A stretch of DNA of 41,095 nt, from assembly GCA_903825575.1 (NCBI GenBank), contig CAIKAW010000024.1, positions 1 through 41,095 on the forward strand. The letters run 5' to 3'. The notes below the pieces were generated by a model, which had not been told where the DNA came from, did no database searches, and saw nothing but the letters and a program-made list of their open reading frames with translations. The stretch is from an uncultured bacterium (GTDB lineage Bacteria > Actinomycetota > Actinomycetes > S36-B12 > CAIKAW01). The stretch's first letter is position 1. The number at the start of each line of letters is the position of its first letter. Shown here piece by piece: positions 1-8,484 of the stretch. A program made the translations under genes and the position numbers.

Positions 1-14
1 CTAGGATTCTGCCC

Positions 15-569
15 ATGGCGACGAATCCTGACCGTTCCAGCTACTTCCCGGCGATCGAGAAGAAGTACGGCCATCCCATGTCGTACTGGTTCGACCACAT
101 GGCCCGGATTGCCGATCGCAAGTACCTAGAGCAGATCGCATTCCTGCGGGAGGACCACGGCTTCAGCCAGGCCCACGCCAACGCGTTGGTCCTGTACTCC
201 CGGGGCTCGAAGAGCGCCCATCGGGTCGGCACGGTCGATGAGTATCTGGCCCCTTTCGACGAGACCAAGCGCGCGACCGTACACGCGATCCTGAAGACCA
301 TCACTTCGAAGTACCCCAAGATGGAGACGGTCATCGCGTGGAACCAGCCGATGCTCAAACTCAACGGGCAGTACATCTTCGGGGTGATGGTGTTGACGAA
401 TCACATCCTGATAGCACCGTGGAGCAAGGACGTGCTGCAGCAGTTTGCTCCGCGCTTGACCGACTACAAAGTCAACAAGAAGACAATTCAGGTACCCGTC
501 GACTGGAAGCCCGACGCCAAGTTGCTCCGCGACATGGCCGCGGCCCGAATCGCTGAAACCACCGACTGA
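15..569 (+). CDS. DUF4287 / DUF1801 (YdhG-like) domain protein
   Basis: A soluble protein of 184 residues with no signal peptide or membrane segment. Residues about 10-65 (MSYWFDHMARIADRKYLEQ, then an HANALV motif) resemble DUF4287. Residues about 75-180 resemble the DUF1801/YdhG-like fold. No enzymatic function is established for this pair that I can name. The ATG has a weak AGGA eight bases upstream. The frame stays open to the window edge, so a slightly longer start cannot be excluded. It converges on the tdm gene with only about 20 bases between the stops, so a shared role is not implied. Confidence 0.75.
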   Translation: MATNPDRSSYFPAIEKKYGHPMSYWFDHMARIADRKYLEQIAFLREDHGFSQAHANALVLYSRGSKSAHRVGTVDEYLAPFDETKRATVHAILKTITSKYPKMETVIAWNQPMLKLNGQYIFGVMVLTNHILIAPWSKDVLQQFAPRLTDYKVNKKTIQVPVDWKPDAKLLRDMAAARIAETTD

Positions 570-590
570 CAGCCACCGCCGAACACTCGA

Positions 591-2921
591 CTACGAACGC
601 GGGCGTTCCTTGTCGGGGTCATAGAATGGGAAGCGCACGACGGTCGCCGGAATCCGCTTCTGTAGCCCGTCGAGTTTGCCGATCTCCAACTGAGTTCCGA
701 TCGCCGAATGCTCGACCGCGACGCGGGCCAGTGCAATGTTCTTGCGCAGCAACGGTGAACGCACACCCGAGGTCACCACGCCGATTTGTGGGCGGCCACT
801 GTGCACGCAGTCGCCGTGACTTGCAGTCTCGTTACCTTCGATCTCAAGACCGACGAGCACGCGGCCCGGATTGGCCTTGCGACGCTCAACCGCCGCGCGG
901 CCAAGGAAGTCTTCGTCTGTGGTCTTGAGTCCGACCGCAAAACCAATGCCTGCCTCAAACGGATCGGTCTGGTCGTCGAACTCATGACCGGCGAACACCA
1001 GTCCCGATTCGATCCGCAACACGTCGAGCGCATCCAGGCCAAGCGGTGCAATTCCGTGCGGCTCACCAGCAGCGAAGATCGCATCCCAAACCTGCGCTCC
1101 CGCATCGGGGTGGCACCAAACTTCGTAACCAAGTTCACCGGTGTAACCGGTGCGGGACACCATCAATGGCGGGCCATTCGGGCCACCAAGGCGACCGATG
1201 GTGAACGAGAACCAAGTCAGATCAATGAACGCGGGCTGTGCCGGCGAAGTCCAAATCAAATCGGCCAGAACTTCGCGGCTCTTGGGTCCCTGCACCGCAA
1301 TGTTGTGCAAGTTGTCGGTCGATGGACGCACCCACACCTTGTCCAGTCCCAATTTCACAGCCAAGTCGCGCAGCCAGATGCCATCGAACTCTTCCCCGCC
1401 CACGAAACGGAAGTTGTCGCGGTCAATCCGGTAGACCGTGGCGTCGTCCATCATGCCGCCGGTCTCATTGCACAAAGCGGTGTAGACAACCTTGTTGATG
1501 GACAACCGGCGGATGTCGCGCGTGCATGCTGCCTGCAGCAAGGACTCAGCGTCGGGCCCGAGAACCTCGAACTTGCGCAGCGGCGACAGATCGCACACTG
1601 CAACCCGCTCACGGCAAGCCCAGTACTCAGCTTCGGGACCATGACTCGAGAACGAAGTCGGCAACCAGTAGCCCCTGTACTCGGTCATTCGGCCAGTCAG
1701 CTCACGGATGCGGCCGGTGAAGCCGGTGTCCTTGGTGAGCACGGGTTCGGCATTGGCAGTCACTCGGTGAGCCACCCCTCGGGAGAAATTTGCGGAAGAC
1801 GGGTAGACCCGCACTCCGATCGGAGTTGGCACCCAGCCGTTAGCGGGGTCAATGTCATCGGGACAAGCTGAAGATGCGCAAACAAGATCGGTGGCAGCCC
1901 GCAGCAACACGTAATCGCCAGGGCGTGACCACGGTTCGTCCGAGAAGATCAGGGTCGCGCTGTCTAGGAACGTGTTGAAGAAGAAGTTGATCGCTGGCCA
2001 GCCCTTGTGTGGTGCGATCTGGTAGGGCGCTAGCGCCCCGTTGAAGTTGTCCGAGCAGTTGATGTGACCGAAGTAGCCGCGGTCTTCGTAGTACTTCGCG
2101 GTGCAGGCGTAGCCGAAAGTGTCATGGCGCCCGACCGTGTCGCGAACGACCTCAACGAGCGGACGCATGTCTTGATCGAAGAACTTCGAATACAAGCCCG
2201 GTGTTGGGATCGTGCGGCCCCCGATGGTGCGGGTCGCGGTGGAGTCGATCTCTTTAATGACGCCGCTGTCGAGAGCGCGTTGGTCGAAGGCAAGAAAGTC
2301 CGAACACTGGCGGCCCTCGAGATCGACGATCTGAATGTAGTCGCCGGCCTTAACCTCGTAAGTCAGCGCACACGACGCGTCGACAACGATGTCCAGTGTG
2401 GGTTCGGCCAAGAGTTTCGGCGTAACGAAGGTTCCGGCTACTGGCACGAGGGCCCGGTAAACCATGATTGCTAGTTCGGTGGCTAGTCCTGATCCGTCGG
2501 GCTGCATCGGGCCACCAGGAGCGACGACAACCAGCGAGGCCGCACTGTCGAAGGTGAGTCTTACGCAGTCGCCAGCCCGCGAACCAGCGCCCAACACGTG
2601 GGCAGCCGAAGCAGTCTCGGGGTTGACGCCCAATCCGGCCACGTACGCGGTCAGGACGCCAGCGTCTGGGTGTGCAGATTTGGAAAGTGCCGCAAGACCA
2701 CCGGCCGGTCCTGATGCCTTCAGGCCGGCAGCCGCCAGCAGATCCACACCGCTGGCGCCGACAGCCAGAACTTCGGCCGCCTGACCCCCGTGTAGGTCGG
2801 TGATTTCGACGATGTCCCCGGCCGCAATCGCCACGACTGTTGCCCCGCCACCTGCCACCGGGTATCGCTCAATCCCAGGGCCAGGAAGAACAAGTCCGCG
2901 GGAAGAAGTGTCGGTCAGCAC
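591..2921 (-). CDS. tdm: Trimethylamine N-oxide demethylase (DUF1989 + GcvT fusion), Tdm
   Basis: A cytoplasmic fusion protein of 776 residues. Known Tdm splits TMAO into dimethylamine and formaldehyde, and its C-terminal half can pass the one-carbon unit to tetrahydrofolate. Residues 1-165 are a degenerate DUF1989-like repeat. Residues about 170-390 are the intact DUF1989 domain, with RQCSDF at 204-209 (Cys206, Asp208) and Cys273, Cys289 and Cys353 as probable metal or catalytic residues; that assignment is from memory of the family, not an alignment. Residues about 400-776 are a GcvT-type tetrahydrofolate-binding domain (SRTGYTGELGYEVW, GLDALDVLRIESG). The start is GTG with GGAGG at 2932-2936 about ten bases upstream. 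It lies downstream of the permease on the same strand and close to tmm, which supports TMAO as substrate. The main alternative is another DUF1989-GcvT fusion of unknown substrate. Confidence 0.88.
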   Translation of the reverse strand: MLTDTSSRGLVLPGPGIERYPVAGGGATVVAIAAGDIVEITDLHGGQAAEVLAVGASGVDLLAAAGLKASGPAGGLAALSKSAHPDAGVLTAYVAGLGVNPETASAAHVLGAGSRAGDCVRLTFDSAASLVVVAPGGPMQPDGSGLATELAIMVYRALVPVAGTFVTPKLLAEPTLDIVVDASCALTYEVKAGDYIQIVDLEGRQCSDFLAFDQRALDSGVIKEIDSTATRTIGGRTIPTPGLYSKFFDQDMRPLVEVVRDTVGRHDTFGYACTAKYYEDRGYFGHINCSDNFNGALAPYQIAPHKGWPAINFFFNTFLDSATLIFSDEPWSRPGDYVLLRAATDLVCASSACPDDIDPANGWVPTPIGVRVYPSSANFSRGVAHRVTANAEPVLTKDTGFTGRIRELTGRMTEYRGYWLPTSFSSHGPEAEYWACRERVAVCDLSPLRKFEVLGPDAESLLQAACTRDIRRLSINKVVYTALCNETGGMMDDATVYRIDRDNFRFVGGEEFDGIWLRDLAVKLGLDKVWVRPSTDNLHNIAVQGPKSREVLADLIWTSPAQPAFIDLTWFSFTIGRLGGPNGPPLMVSRTGYTGELGYEVWCHPDAGAQVWDAIFAAGEPHGIAPLGLDALDVLRIESGLVFAGHEFDDQTDPFEAGIGFAVGLKTTDEDFLGRAAVERRKANPGRVLVGLEIEGNETASHGDCVHSGRPQIGVVTSGVRSPLLRKNIALARVAVEHSAIGTQLEIGKLDGLQKRIPATVVRFPFYDPDKERPRS

Positions 2922-2960
2922 TGAACCGTCGCCTCCATTAACTCAGTTCGCGAAAAGATA

Positions 2961-3000
2961 CCTGGCCCGACCGAATCAACAAGTGATCGGCCGGGCCAGG
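2961..3000 (-). terminator. Hairpin between permease and tdm
   Basis: Arms 2961-2973 and 2988-3000 (CCTGGCCCGACCG with CGGCCGGGCCAGG) form a 13-base-pair stem with one mismatch and a 14-base loop. On the minus strand it starts 11 bases after the permease stop and is followed by TATCTTTT. It could terminate the permease transcript or partially attenuate tdm, whose GTG start is only 40 bases further on. Confidence 0.6.
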
Positions 3001-3011
3001 CAACTAACTAC

Positions 3012-4484
3012 TTATACGAGCTCAGACTCGGGGTGAATCTGCTCGGACGTGTCGCGCCACTGGAACTTCTGCTTGTCCTGTGCCACACGTCGAATCACGA
3101 ACAAGATCGCACCGATGAGCAAGATGACCGGTCCGAGAAGCAGCTCAGTAGAGATGCCCAGGATCTTGTTACCCGATGCGTAGCCGGTGGCCGAGAAGTT
3201 GGTTAGAGCAATCAAGGTGAATACCAAGTTGGCAACCACCATTACGCCTGCAACAACCAACCAGCCCGTCTTGAGCTTGTAAGGCCGCGGCCAGTTGGGA
3301 CGAGTGCGGCGCATAAGGATGACGCCACTGAGCGCGAAGATGTGAGCCATGATGTAGCCAAGGTTGCTGGCGGCAAGAATCACCAAGTTGCTGTCGAATA
3401 CCAGCAGCAGCAAGATGTTGAAGACCGAGTCGACCGTCATTGCGCGACCCGGAACGTGATGCTTGTTGAGCACACCAAGTTGCTTGAGGGTCATACCGCC
3501 GCGCGAGATGCCATACAGCGCGCGCGACGCGTCCATCGTGGCCGTATTCATGGCGAGCAAGAGCCCGGCAATTAGCAACACAGTCGCAATGCTCGACCCG
3601 GCACCGATGATGGTGGTCAGCGCGGTTACAACGTAGGCGCCGTTCGCGCCAGCGTTGATCTGGTCCATCGACAAGGTCCCGGCAACGCCGAGTGGCAGCA
3701 GGAAGTACACAACGAGGCTGAACGCTGATGCGGTTAGCAGCGCCTTGCGGGTGTCGTGAAGTTCCTTGAATTCCGGTCCGAACGAAGCAACACCTTCGAC
3801 GCCGTATGCCGACCAGCCCATCAAGTACAGCCAGACCAGCGCGACCTTCCAGCCGTCATTCCAACCGTGAACTGTCCAAGCCATGTTCGATGAGTGGAAG
3901 TGTCCGCTGAAGAACGCGCCGAACATGATCACGCCGAGCGGGATCAGCAGCAGTGCGCCGGTGATGTAAGTCAGATTGACTCCAACGCGCATCCCGCGAG
4001 TGTTCAAGAACCAAATACCAATGATGCAGCCGATGCCGATCAGCTTGGCCAGCGTGATGTGCCCAAGCCCGTCGAAGATGTTCAAGGTGTTGGATGAGAA
4101 CCACTGCGCCTGAATGAGCGTTCCGATGAGCATCCCGTTGATCGCAAGCACGGCCGACCAGCCGAACCAATACCCGAAGGTGATGATTGGCCCGATCAGC
4201 GTGGTCTTGCCCTTCCACGCCTCGTTTGCGTAGAGCGCGATGCCGCCCGATTTGTCCGGGAACATCAAGGCCGGCTCTTGATAGATGAAGGCCTGGCAGG
4301 CGCCGATGACCATCGACAACATCCAGAACACGACGGTGCCCCAGGTGCCGAGCACCGCGTAGGTGAAGCCCAGTGCCGAGATCAGGAAGCCAGGGCACGC
4401 AAGAGAAACGACGAAGCCGTCCCACCAACGCAGTGACTTAAGAAGTTCTCGATCGTGAACTTCGACGTACACTCCGGACGACAT
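3012..4484 (-). CDS. APC-superfamily amino acid/amine permease
   Basis: An integral inner-membrane protein of 490 residues with about 12 hydrophobic segments and a short charged C-terminal tail. It is typical of the amino acid-polyamine-organocation (APC) superfamily; the GFVVSLACPGFLISALGFTYAVLG stretch near the start matches the glycine-rich first helix. The reading frame has a TTG codon immediately before the ATG. I chose the ATG at 4484 because GGAGG sits six bases upstream of it. The substrate is not readable from sequence. Its position directly upstream of tdm and divergent from tmm makes a methylated amine, TMAO or a related quaternary amine a reasonable inference. No TmoXWV-type ABC transporter genes are present in this cluster. 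Confidence 0.85.
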   Translation of the reverse strand: MSSGVYVEVHDRELLKSLRWWDGFVVSLACPGFLISALGFTYAVLGTWGTVVFWMLSMVIGACQAFIYQEPALMFPDKSGGIALYANEAWKGKTTLIGPIITFGYWFGWSAVLAINGMLIGTLIQAQWFSSNTLNIFDGLGHITLAKLIGIGCIIGIWFLNTRGMRVGVNLTYITGALLLIPLGVIMFGAFFSGHFHSSNMAWTVHGWNDGWKVALVWLYLMGWSAYGVEGVASFGPEFKELHDTRKALLTASAFSLVVYFLLPLGVAGTLSMDQINAGANGAYVVTALTTIIGAGSSIATVLLIAGLLLAMNTATMDASRALYGISRGGMTLKQLGVLNKHHVPGRAMTVDSVFNILLLLVFDSNLVILAASNLGYIMAHIFALSGVILMRRTRPNWPRPYKLKTGWLVVAGVMVVANLVFTLIALTNFSATGYASGNKILGISTELLLGPVILLIGAILFVIRRVAQDKQKFQWRDTSEQIHPESELV

Positions 4485-4606
4485 CAAAATCCTCCAAGGA
4501 TTACGGTGACACGAAGACGCGATACGGGCCGCTGGATACTATGCCCGGTTTCCGGCGATCCGCAAGGGTCCTGCGGCCCCAGAAATGGGAGTTGGGATGG
4601 TGGGCA
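4485..4606. promoter_or_regulatory. Divergent intergenic region, permease versus zinc-ribbon gene
   Basis: This 122-base gap separates the minus-strand permease from a plus-strand small membrane protein, so it should contain promoters in both directions. On the plus strand TACTAT at 4537-4542 is a good -10-like hexamer, but no -35 hexamer at normal spacing is convincing. An ATG overlapping this hexamer (4541) is in frame with the downstream gene and is unlikely to be its start. The minus strand shows only the strong GGAGG of the permease. Confidence 0.3.
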
Positions 4607-4948
4607 ATGCCTGACTATCAGGTAACGGTCGTCTGCTCTTGCGGAGTCAGGCGGAAGGTCACTCTCGGTGAGGCTGGTGTCTGTGAGTGCGGCGAGAAGT
4701 ACGACACCAACCGGCTAGATCCCAAGGTGGTGGCTGACATCAAAAGCCGGGCCACCCACTTCGCTGCTCGCCGCAAGAGCTACGCCATCCAACTGGCAAT
4801 CGTCTTCCTCGCAATCCTGGTCATAGCTCGCTCGGCACCTTGGAAGATAACGGTGGCCGCGATTTTCGTTTCCTGGATGTGGTTTGGGGTGCGCGGCGTC
4901 CGCAAGCTGCGCCGCACCGATCACGAAGTCACGCGCCATTCGCTCTAA
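4607..4948 (+). CDS. Small zinc-ribbon membrane protein, unknown function
   Basis: A protein of 113 residues. Residues about 9-30 carry a CSCG...CECG pair of cysteine knuckles, probably a small zinc ribbon. Residues about 55-90 hold one or two hydrophobic segments (AIQLAIVFLAILVIA, then KITVAAIFVSWMWFGV), followed by a basic tail. I chose the ATG at 4607 because it is preceded by GGGATGG, the cysteine-rich domain begins right after it, and the longer in-frame ORF would overlap the likely -10 element. It sits 137 bases upstream of tmm on the same strand, so co-transcription is possible. I do not recognise a named family. A membrane-anchored accessory or sensor protein is conceivable but unproven. 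Confidence 0.6.
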   Translation: MPDYQVTVVCSCGVRRKVTLGEAGVCECGEKYDTNRLDPKVVADIKSRATHFAARRKSYAIQLAIVFLAILVIARSAPWKITVAAIFVSWMWFGVRGVRKLRRTDHEVTRHSL

Positions 4949-5085
4949 CAGCTTGGTTTCGCACTAGACTCCCCGGCCATTGCCTTGTTTGACCAGCGTT
5001 CGACGGTTCTTTTGCTAGCCCTGGTTCTGCAACTGTTCAGCAACCGAAAAAGCAGCGCCTGCTGCAACTCCGAAAGGGATACCTG
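4949..5085 (+). promoter_or_regulatory. Upstream region of tmm
   Basis: This 137-base stretch has no gene. TTGACC at 4989-4994 resembles a -35 element. Seventeen bases later comes TTGCTA (5012-5017), a poor -10. The Shine-Dalgarno sequence of tmm is GAAAGGG about seven bases before its ATG. A separate tmm promoter is therefore possible but weakly supported. Confidence 0.25.
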
Positions 5086-6429
5086 ATGTCGAGACTGGCC
5101 ATCATCGGAGCCGGCCCCAGTGGCTTGGCGGCGCTTCGTGCTTTCGAATCCGCCCGCAACGGCGGGGCCGAAATCCCCGAGCTGGTGTGCTACGAACGCC
5201 AAAGTGACTGGGGCGGCATCTGGAACTACACCTGGCGCACCGGGCTCGATGCCCACGGTGAGCCGGTCCACGGGAGCATGTACCGCTACCTGTGGTCCAA
5301 CGGCCCCAAGGAATGTCTTGAGTTCGCCGATTACTCCTTTGAGGAACATTTCGGCCGGCTGATTCCGTCGTACCCGCCGCGCGCAGTGCTCCACGACTAC
5401 ATCGTCGGACGCGTCGAGAAGTCGCGCGTGCGCCCGTATATCCGCTTTGAGACGACCGTGCGCTGGGTTGAATACAACGAGACCACGAAGAAGTACCTGG
5501 TGCGCTCGCATGATCTGAAGGCCGACACATATTCGGACGAAGAGTTCGACTGGGTCATCAACGCGTCCGGGCACTTCTCGACCCCGAACGTGCCTTCATT
5601 CGAAGGACTGGACAAGTTCCCCGGCCGGGTTATGCATTCGCACGACTTCCGCGATGCGGTTGAATTCGCCGACAAGGACGTACTTGTTGTCGGCAGCAGC
5701 TACTCAGCCGAAGACATTGGCATCCAGTGCCACAAGTACGGCGCCAAGTCTGTGACCTTTAGTTACCGCCACAACCCGATGGGGTTCACTTGGCCAGAGT
5801 CGCTGGATGAACGCCCGCTGCTAACAAAGGTTGTTGGCCGTACCGCACACTTCTTGGACGGATCAACCAAGGATTTCGACGCGATCGTTTTGTGCACCGG
5901 CTACCTGCACCACTACCCCTACCTACCCGACTCACTTCGGCTGAAGACCGACAACCGGCTCTTCCCACTGGGTCTCTACAAGGGGATCTTCTGGGAGGAA
6001 CAGCCGACGTTCATGTACCTCGGCGCGCAGGACCAATACTACACTTTCAACATGTTTGATTCCCAGGCTTGGTATGCACGCGATGTCATACTCGGCCGCA
6101 TCGAACTGCCGAACGCAGAAGTCCAGCATGCTGACTCGCTCGTATGGCGGGCCAAGGAAGAGGCCTGCCAGAACGCAACGGACGATATCGACTTCCAGAC
6201 CGAGTACATTCGCGATTTGCTGGGCAGCACCGACTACCCGCCGCTCGACGTTGAGCATGTCGCTGCCTTGTTCAAGGAATGGGAGCACCACAAGGAGGAG
6301 AACATCCTCACCTACCGCGACCGCTCGTACCCGTCCGTCCTCACTGGCAAGGTGTCGCCAAAGCACCACACGGACTGGCTGGGCGCGTTGGACGACTCGA
6401 AAGAAGCCTTCCTCGCGTCAGGTGACTAG
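5086..6429 (+). CDS. tmm: Trimethylamine monooxygenase (flavin-containing monooxygenase), Tmm
   Basis: A cytoplasmic class B flavin monooxygenase of 447 residues that oxidises trimethylamine to TMAO with NADPH and O2. The FAD-binding motif GAGPSG is at residues 8-13, the FMO signature FPGRVMHSHDF at 178-188, and the NADPH-binding GSSYSAED at 203-210. Segments such as DWGGIWNYTWRTGLD (41-55), HGSMYRYLWSNGPKE (62-76) and the C-terminal PKHHTDWLGALDDS closely match bacterial Tmm as I remember it, and length is typical. It lies next to tdm and the dimethylamine monooxygenase genes, completing TMA to TMAO to DMA. It is convergent with the DUF3445 gene, with only 15 bases between the stops. Activity on other amines or sulfides, as for other FMOs, is possible. 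Confidence 0.93.
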   Translation: MSRLAIIGAGPSGLAALRAFESARNGGAEIPELVCYERQSDWGGIWNYTWRTGLDAHGEPVHGSMYRYLWSNGPKECLEFADYSFEEHFGRLIPSYPPRAVLHDYIVGRVEKSRVRPYIRFETTVRWVEYNETTKKYLVRSHDLKADTYSDEEFDWVINASGHFSTPNVPSFEGLDKFPGRVMHSHDFRDAVEFADKDVLVVGSSYSAEDIGIQCHKYGAKSVTFSYRHNPMGFTWPESLDERPLLTKVVGRTAHFLDGSTKDFDAIVLCTGYLHHYPYLPDSLRLKTDNRLFPLGLYKGIFWEEQPTFMYLGAQDQYYTFNMFDSQAWYARDVILGRIELPNAEVQHADSLVWRAKEEACQNATDDIDFQTEYIRDLLGSTDYPPLDVEHVAALFKEWEHHKEENILTYRDRSYPSVLTGKVSPKHHTDWLGALDDSKEAFLASGD

Positions 6430-6444
6430 TTGAGTTTGGCTAGT

Positions 6445-7485
6445 TCAGTCCGGGAAGGTTCCAGCTGAGGTCTGCGCGCCGTCGTCGAATTGAGACAGGT
6501 ACTGCAAAACCGAAGGCCGGGTCATGGTCAATCCCTTGTAGTCGGCCAACTCGTCTGGCAGGTCACGCAGAACCCGGTGCAAACGCCGGCCCCATTTAGG
6601 AATCGTCACCAGGTCCTGCAGCGAGATCAGGTAGCAGCGGATTGGGAACACGATGGCGTTAGAACGAGGTAGGCGCCACAGGCTCTGCAATTCGACTCGC
6701 AGGTACATGTACTCGCCGGCATTCTCCGGTGTCACTGTTGCGCGATCCACGCCCCACTTCGCGTAGTTCTCCGGGCTCGTGTCGAGCCGTGGATGCACCG
6801 TCATCGTCCAGTTCAATCGACGCACTGGCTGACCTTGGCGAAGATTGAGTAGGAACTTCAAAGCTCGCTCAAACACTCCAAGTTCATGGGCGAGCGGAAC
6901 TGGCCCGTGCCATTCCATGAAGTTCATGCCGATGTCAAAATCTAGCGACCAGTCGGCTTGGGTGGTGATTACGCCGGCATCCATCCAAAGGTTGTCGTCG
7001 CGCTGATCCAGCAAGGCGTAGTCACCCTGGGTCTGGCGCATGATGTATTCCATTGGTCCATACGGCAGCGTCGTGTTGTCAAGGAATGTAAAGGTGTCAT
7101 CGATCCCAAGGGGTCTGTTAATCCAGTGCCAGCGGTCACCGTCTTGGTGCAACTCAAACCACTGCGGATAACTCTCGCTGAGATTCGTCATCAGGAGCTC
7201 CAGCAAGTCCCAGCCAGCCAGATTCATGTGCGGCAAAGACTGACTGCGTAGCGGATCCTCATTAAGCACCAGGGCCCGGTCGGCTACTTCCGATACGTAG
7301 TGCTCATCGACATCAAATGGGTGCTCATAAACCGAGCCAGGGCGGAAGGAAACGTGCGGCTCAATATTGACCGAGTACATGTACTTGTCCTCGGGGAAGG
7401 GGAACGGGAAGCGCGCGATCGCTTCGGCGCTGTTGTGGTACGTGAAATCGCCACGGAAAGTTTCAGTGTTGAACTCGATAGTCAT
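6445..7485 (-). CDS. DUF3445 heme-dependent oxidative N-demethylase, dimethylamine monooxygenase subunit
   Basis: A soluble protein of 346 residues of the DUF3445 (heme-dependent oxidative N-demethylase) family. It is the likely oxygenase component that converts dimethylamine to monomethylamine and formaldehyde. Visible family signatures are the WHGPVP segment at 192-197 and the QSLWRLPRSNAIVFPIRCYL block at 267-286. The ATG has GAGGAG about six bases upstream. It is the last gene of a minus-strand set, 24 bases after the ferredoxin-reductase gene and downstream of the DmmA-like gene. This three-gene combination is the known dimethylamine monooxygenase set (DmmABC). I give no subunit letter because I cannot verify the naming from sequence. 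Confidence 0.88.
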   Translation of the reverse strand: MTIEFNTETFRGDFTYHNSAEAIARFPFPFPEDKYMYSVNIEPHVSFRPGSVYEHPFDVDEHYVSEVADRALVLNEDPLRSQSLPHMNLAGWDLLELLMTNLSESYPQWFELHQDGDRWHWINRPLGIDDTFTFLDNTTLPYGPMEYIMRQTQGDYALLDQRDDNLWMDAGVITTQADWSLDFDIGMNFMEWHGPVPLAHELGVFERALKFLLNLRQGQPVRRLNWTMTVHPRLDTSPENYAKWGVDRATVTPENAGEYMYLRVELQSLWRLPRSNAIVFPIRCYLISLQDLVTIPKWGRRLHRVLRDLPDELADYKGLTMTRPSVLQYLSQFDDGAQTSAGTFPD

Positions 7486-7509
7486 CGGTTCTCCTCGGCT
7501 ACGTGGGAT

Positions 7510-8484
7510 CTAGCGATCCAGGACAAGTTCGCGCCCTTCAAAACGAGAAACACATGGCATCACTTTCTGGCCCCCCGCGTGTTCGTCGTCGGTCAAGTAG
7601 TGGTCATTGTGCAACAAGGTTCCGTCGAAGGAAATAACGCGGGTTTCGCATTGGCCGCAAGCGCCGCCGCGGCACAAGTACGGCGCATCAACACCGGCGG
7701 CCTCAATAGCTTCGAGCATGCTTTGGTGCGGACCAACCTTGATCGACAGGTCTGAAGCTGCCAGCCGCACTTCGTAAGGACTCCCTGAGGGCGGGGCTAG
7801 GAATCGTTCGGAGTGCAGATTCTGGGCCGGCCACCCAAGTCCCTCGGCTGTCGATAGCACCCAGTTCATCATTCCGCCCGGGCCGCAAACGTAAAGGTGC
7901 GTCCCGAGTGGTTGGGCGGCGAGCAAGGTGGTGAGTGGAATCTGCTCGCCTTGATCATCGCGGTAGATCGACACCCGCTTGCCGTAAGTGTTGCGCAGTT
8001 GATCAAGATAGGCACCATCGTTCTCCGAACGCACTGCGTAATTCAGTTCAAATGCATCCCCGTAGCGCGCTAGCTCGCTCATCATGGCTAACGTCGGCGT
8101 AATCCCAATGCCACCGGCAAAGAGCAAGTGCTTGCGTGCGCGCCTATCGATTGGAAACAGGTTCACAGGGTGGCTCAAGCGTAATAGCGAACCGACCGTA
8201 ACCCGGTCGTGCATGAACATCGAGCCGCCACGACCACCCGGATCGCGACGCACCGAAATGTTGTATGCGTCAGTGGCTCCCGGCGAACTCATTAAGGAGT
8301 AAGGATTGCGCCGTAGCGTGTCACCGTCTTCCATTTCCACCACAACGTGCGCACCCCCCGCGAAAACAGGAAGCGGCTTGCCGTCGGTGGGCTCAAAGCG
8401 GAACCGCTTGATCTCCGATGTGACATCAACGATCTGTGTGACACGCACGTCAATCTTTGGGGTGCGATCCGCCGACTTCGTCAC
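7510..8484 (-). CDS. Flavin/2Fe-2S oxidoreductase of dimethylamine monooxygenase
   Basis: A phthalate-dioxygenase-reductase type electron-transfer protein of 324 residues. The flavin-binding RNPYSL is at 59-64, the pyridine-nucleotide site GGIGITP at 124-130, YVCGPGG at 198-204, and a C-terminal plant-type 2Fe-2S domain has CRGGACGQC (Cys271, Cys276, Cys279) plus Cys311. It would pass electrons from NAD(P)H to the DUF3445 oxygenase. Its start overlaps the end of the DmmA-like gene by four bases (ATGA), indicating translational coupling. Alone the family is generic (VanB-like); the partner genes give the substrate assignment. Confidence 0.88.
   Translation of the reverse strand: MTKSADRTPKIDVRVTQIVDVTSEIKRFRFEPTDGKPLPVFAGGAHVVVEMEDGDTLRRNPYSLMSSPGATDAYNISVRRDPGGRGGSMFMHDRVTVGSLLRLSHPVNLFPIDRRARKHLLFAGGIGITPTLAMMSELARYGDAFELNYAVRSENDGAYLDQLRNTYGKRVSIYRDDQGEQIPLTTLLAAQPLGTHLYVCGPGGMMNWVLSTAEGLGWPAQNLHSERFLAPPSGSPYEVRLAASDLSIKVGPHQSMLEAIEAAGVDAPYLCRGGACGQCETRVISFDGTLLHNDHYLTDDEHAGGQKVMPCVSRFEGRELVLDR

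Noticed and set aside
786-1871. Long plus-strand open frame of 361 codons opposite tdm
   Set aside because: It is antisense to a protein with clear DUF1989 and GcvT motifs, shows no recognisable domain, and is expected from GC-rich codon use on the other strand.
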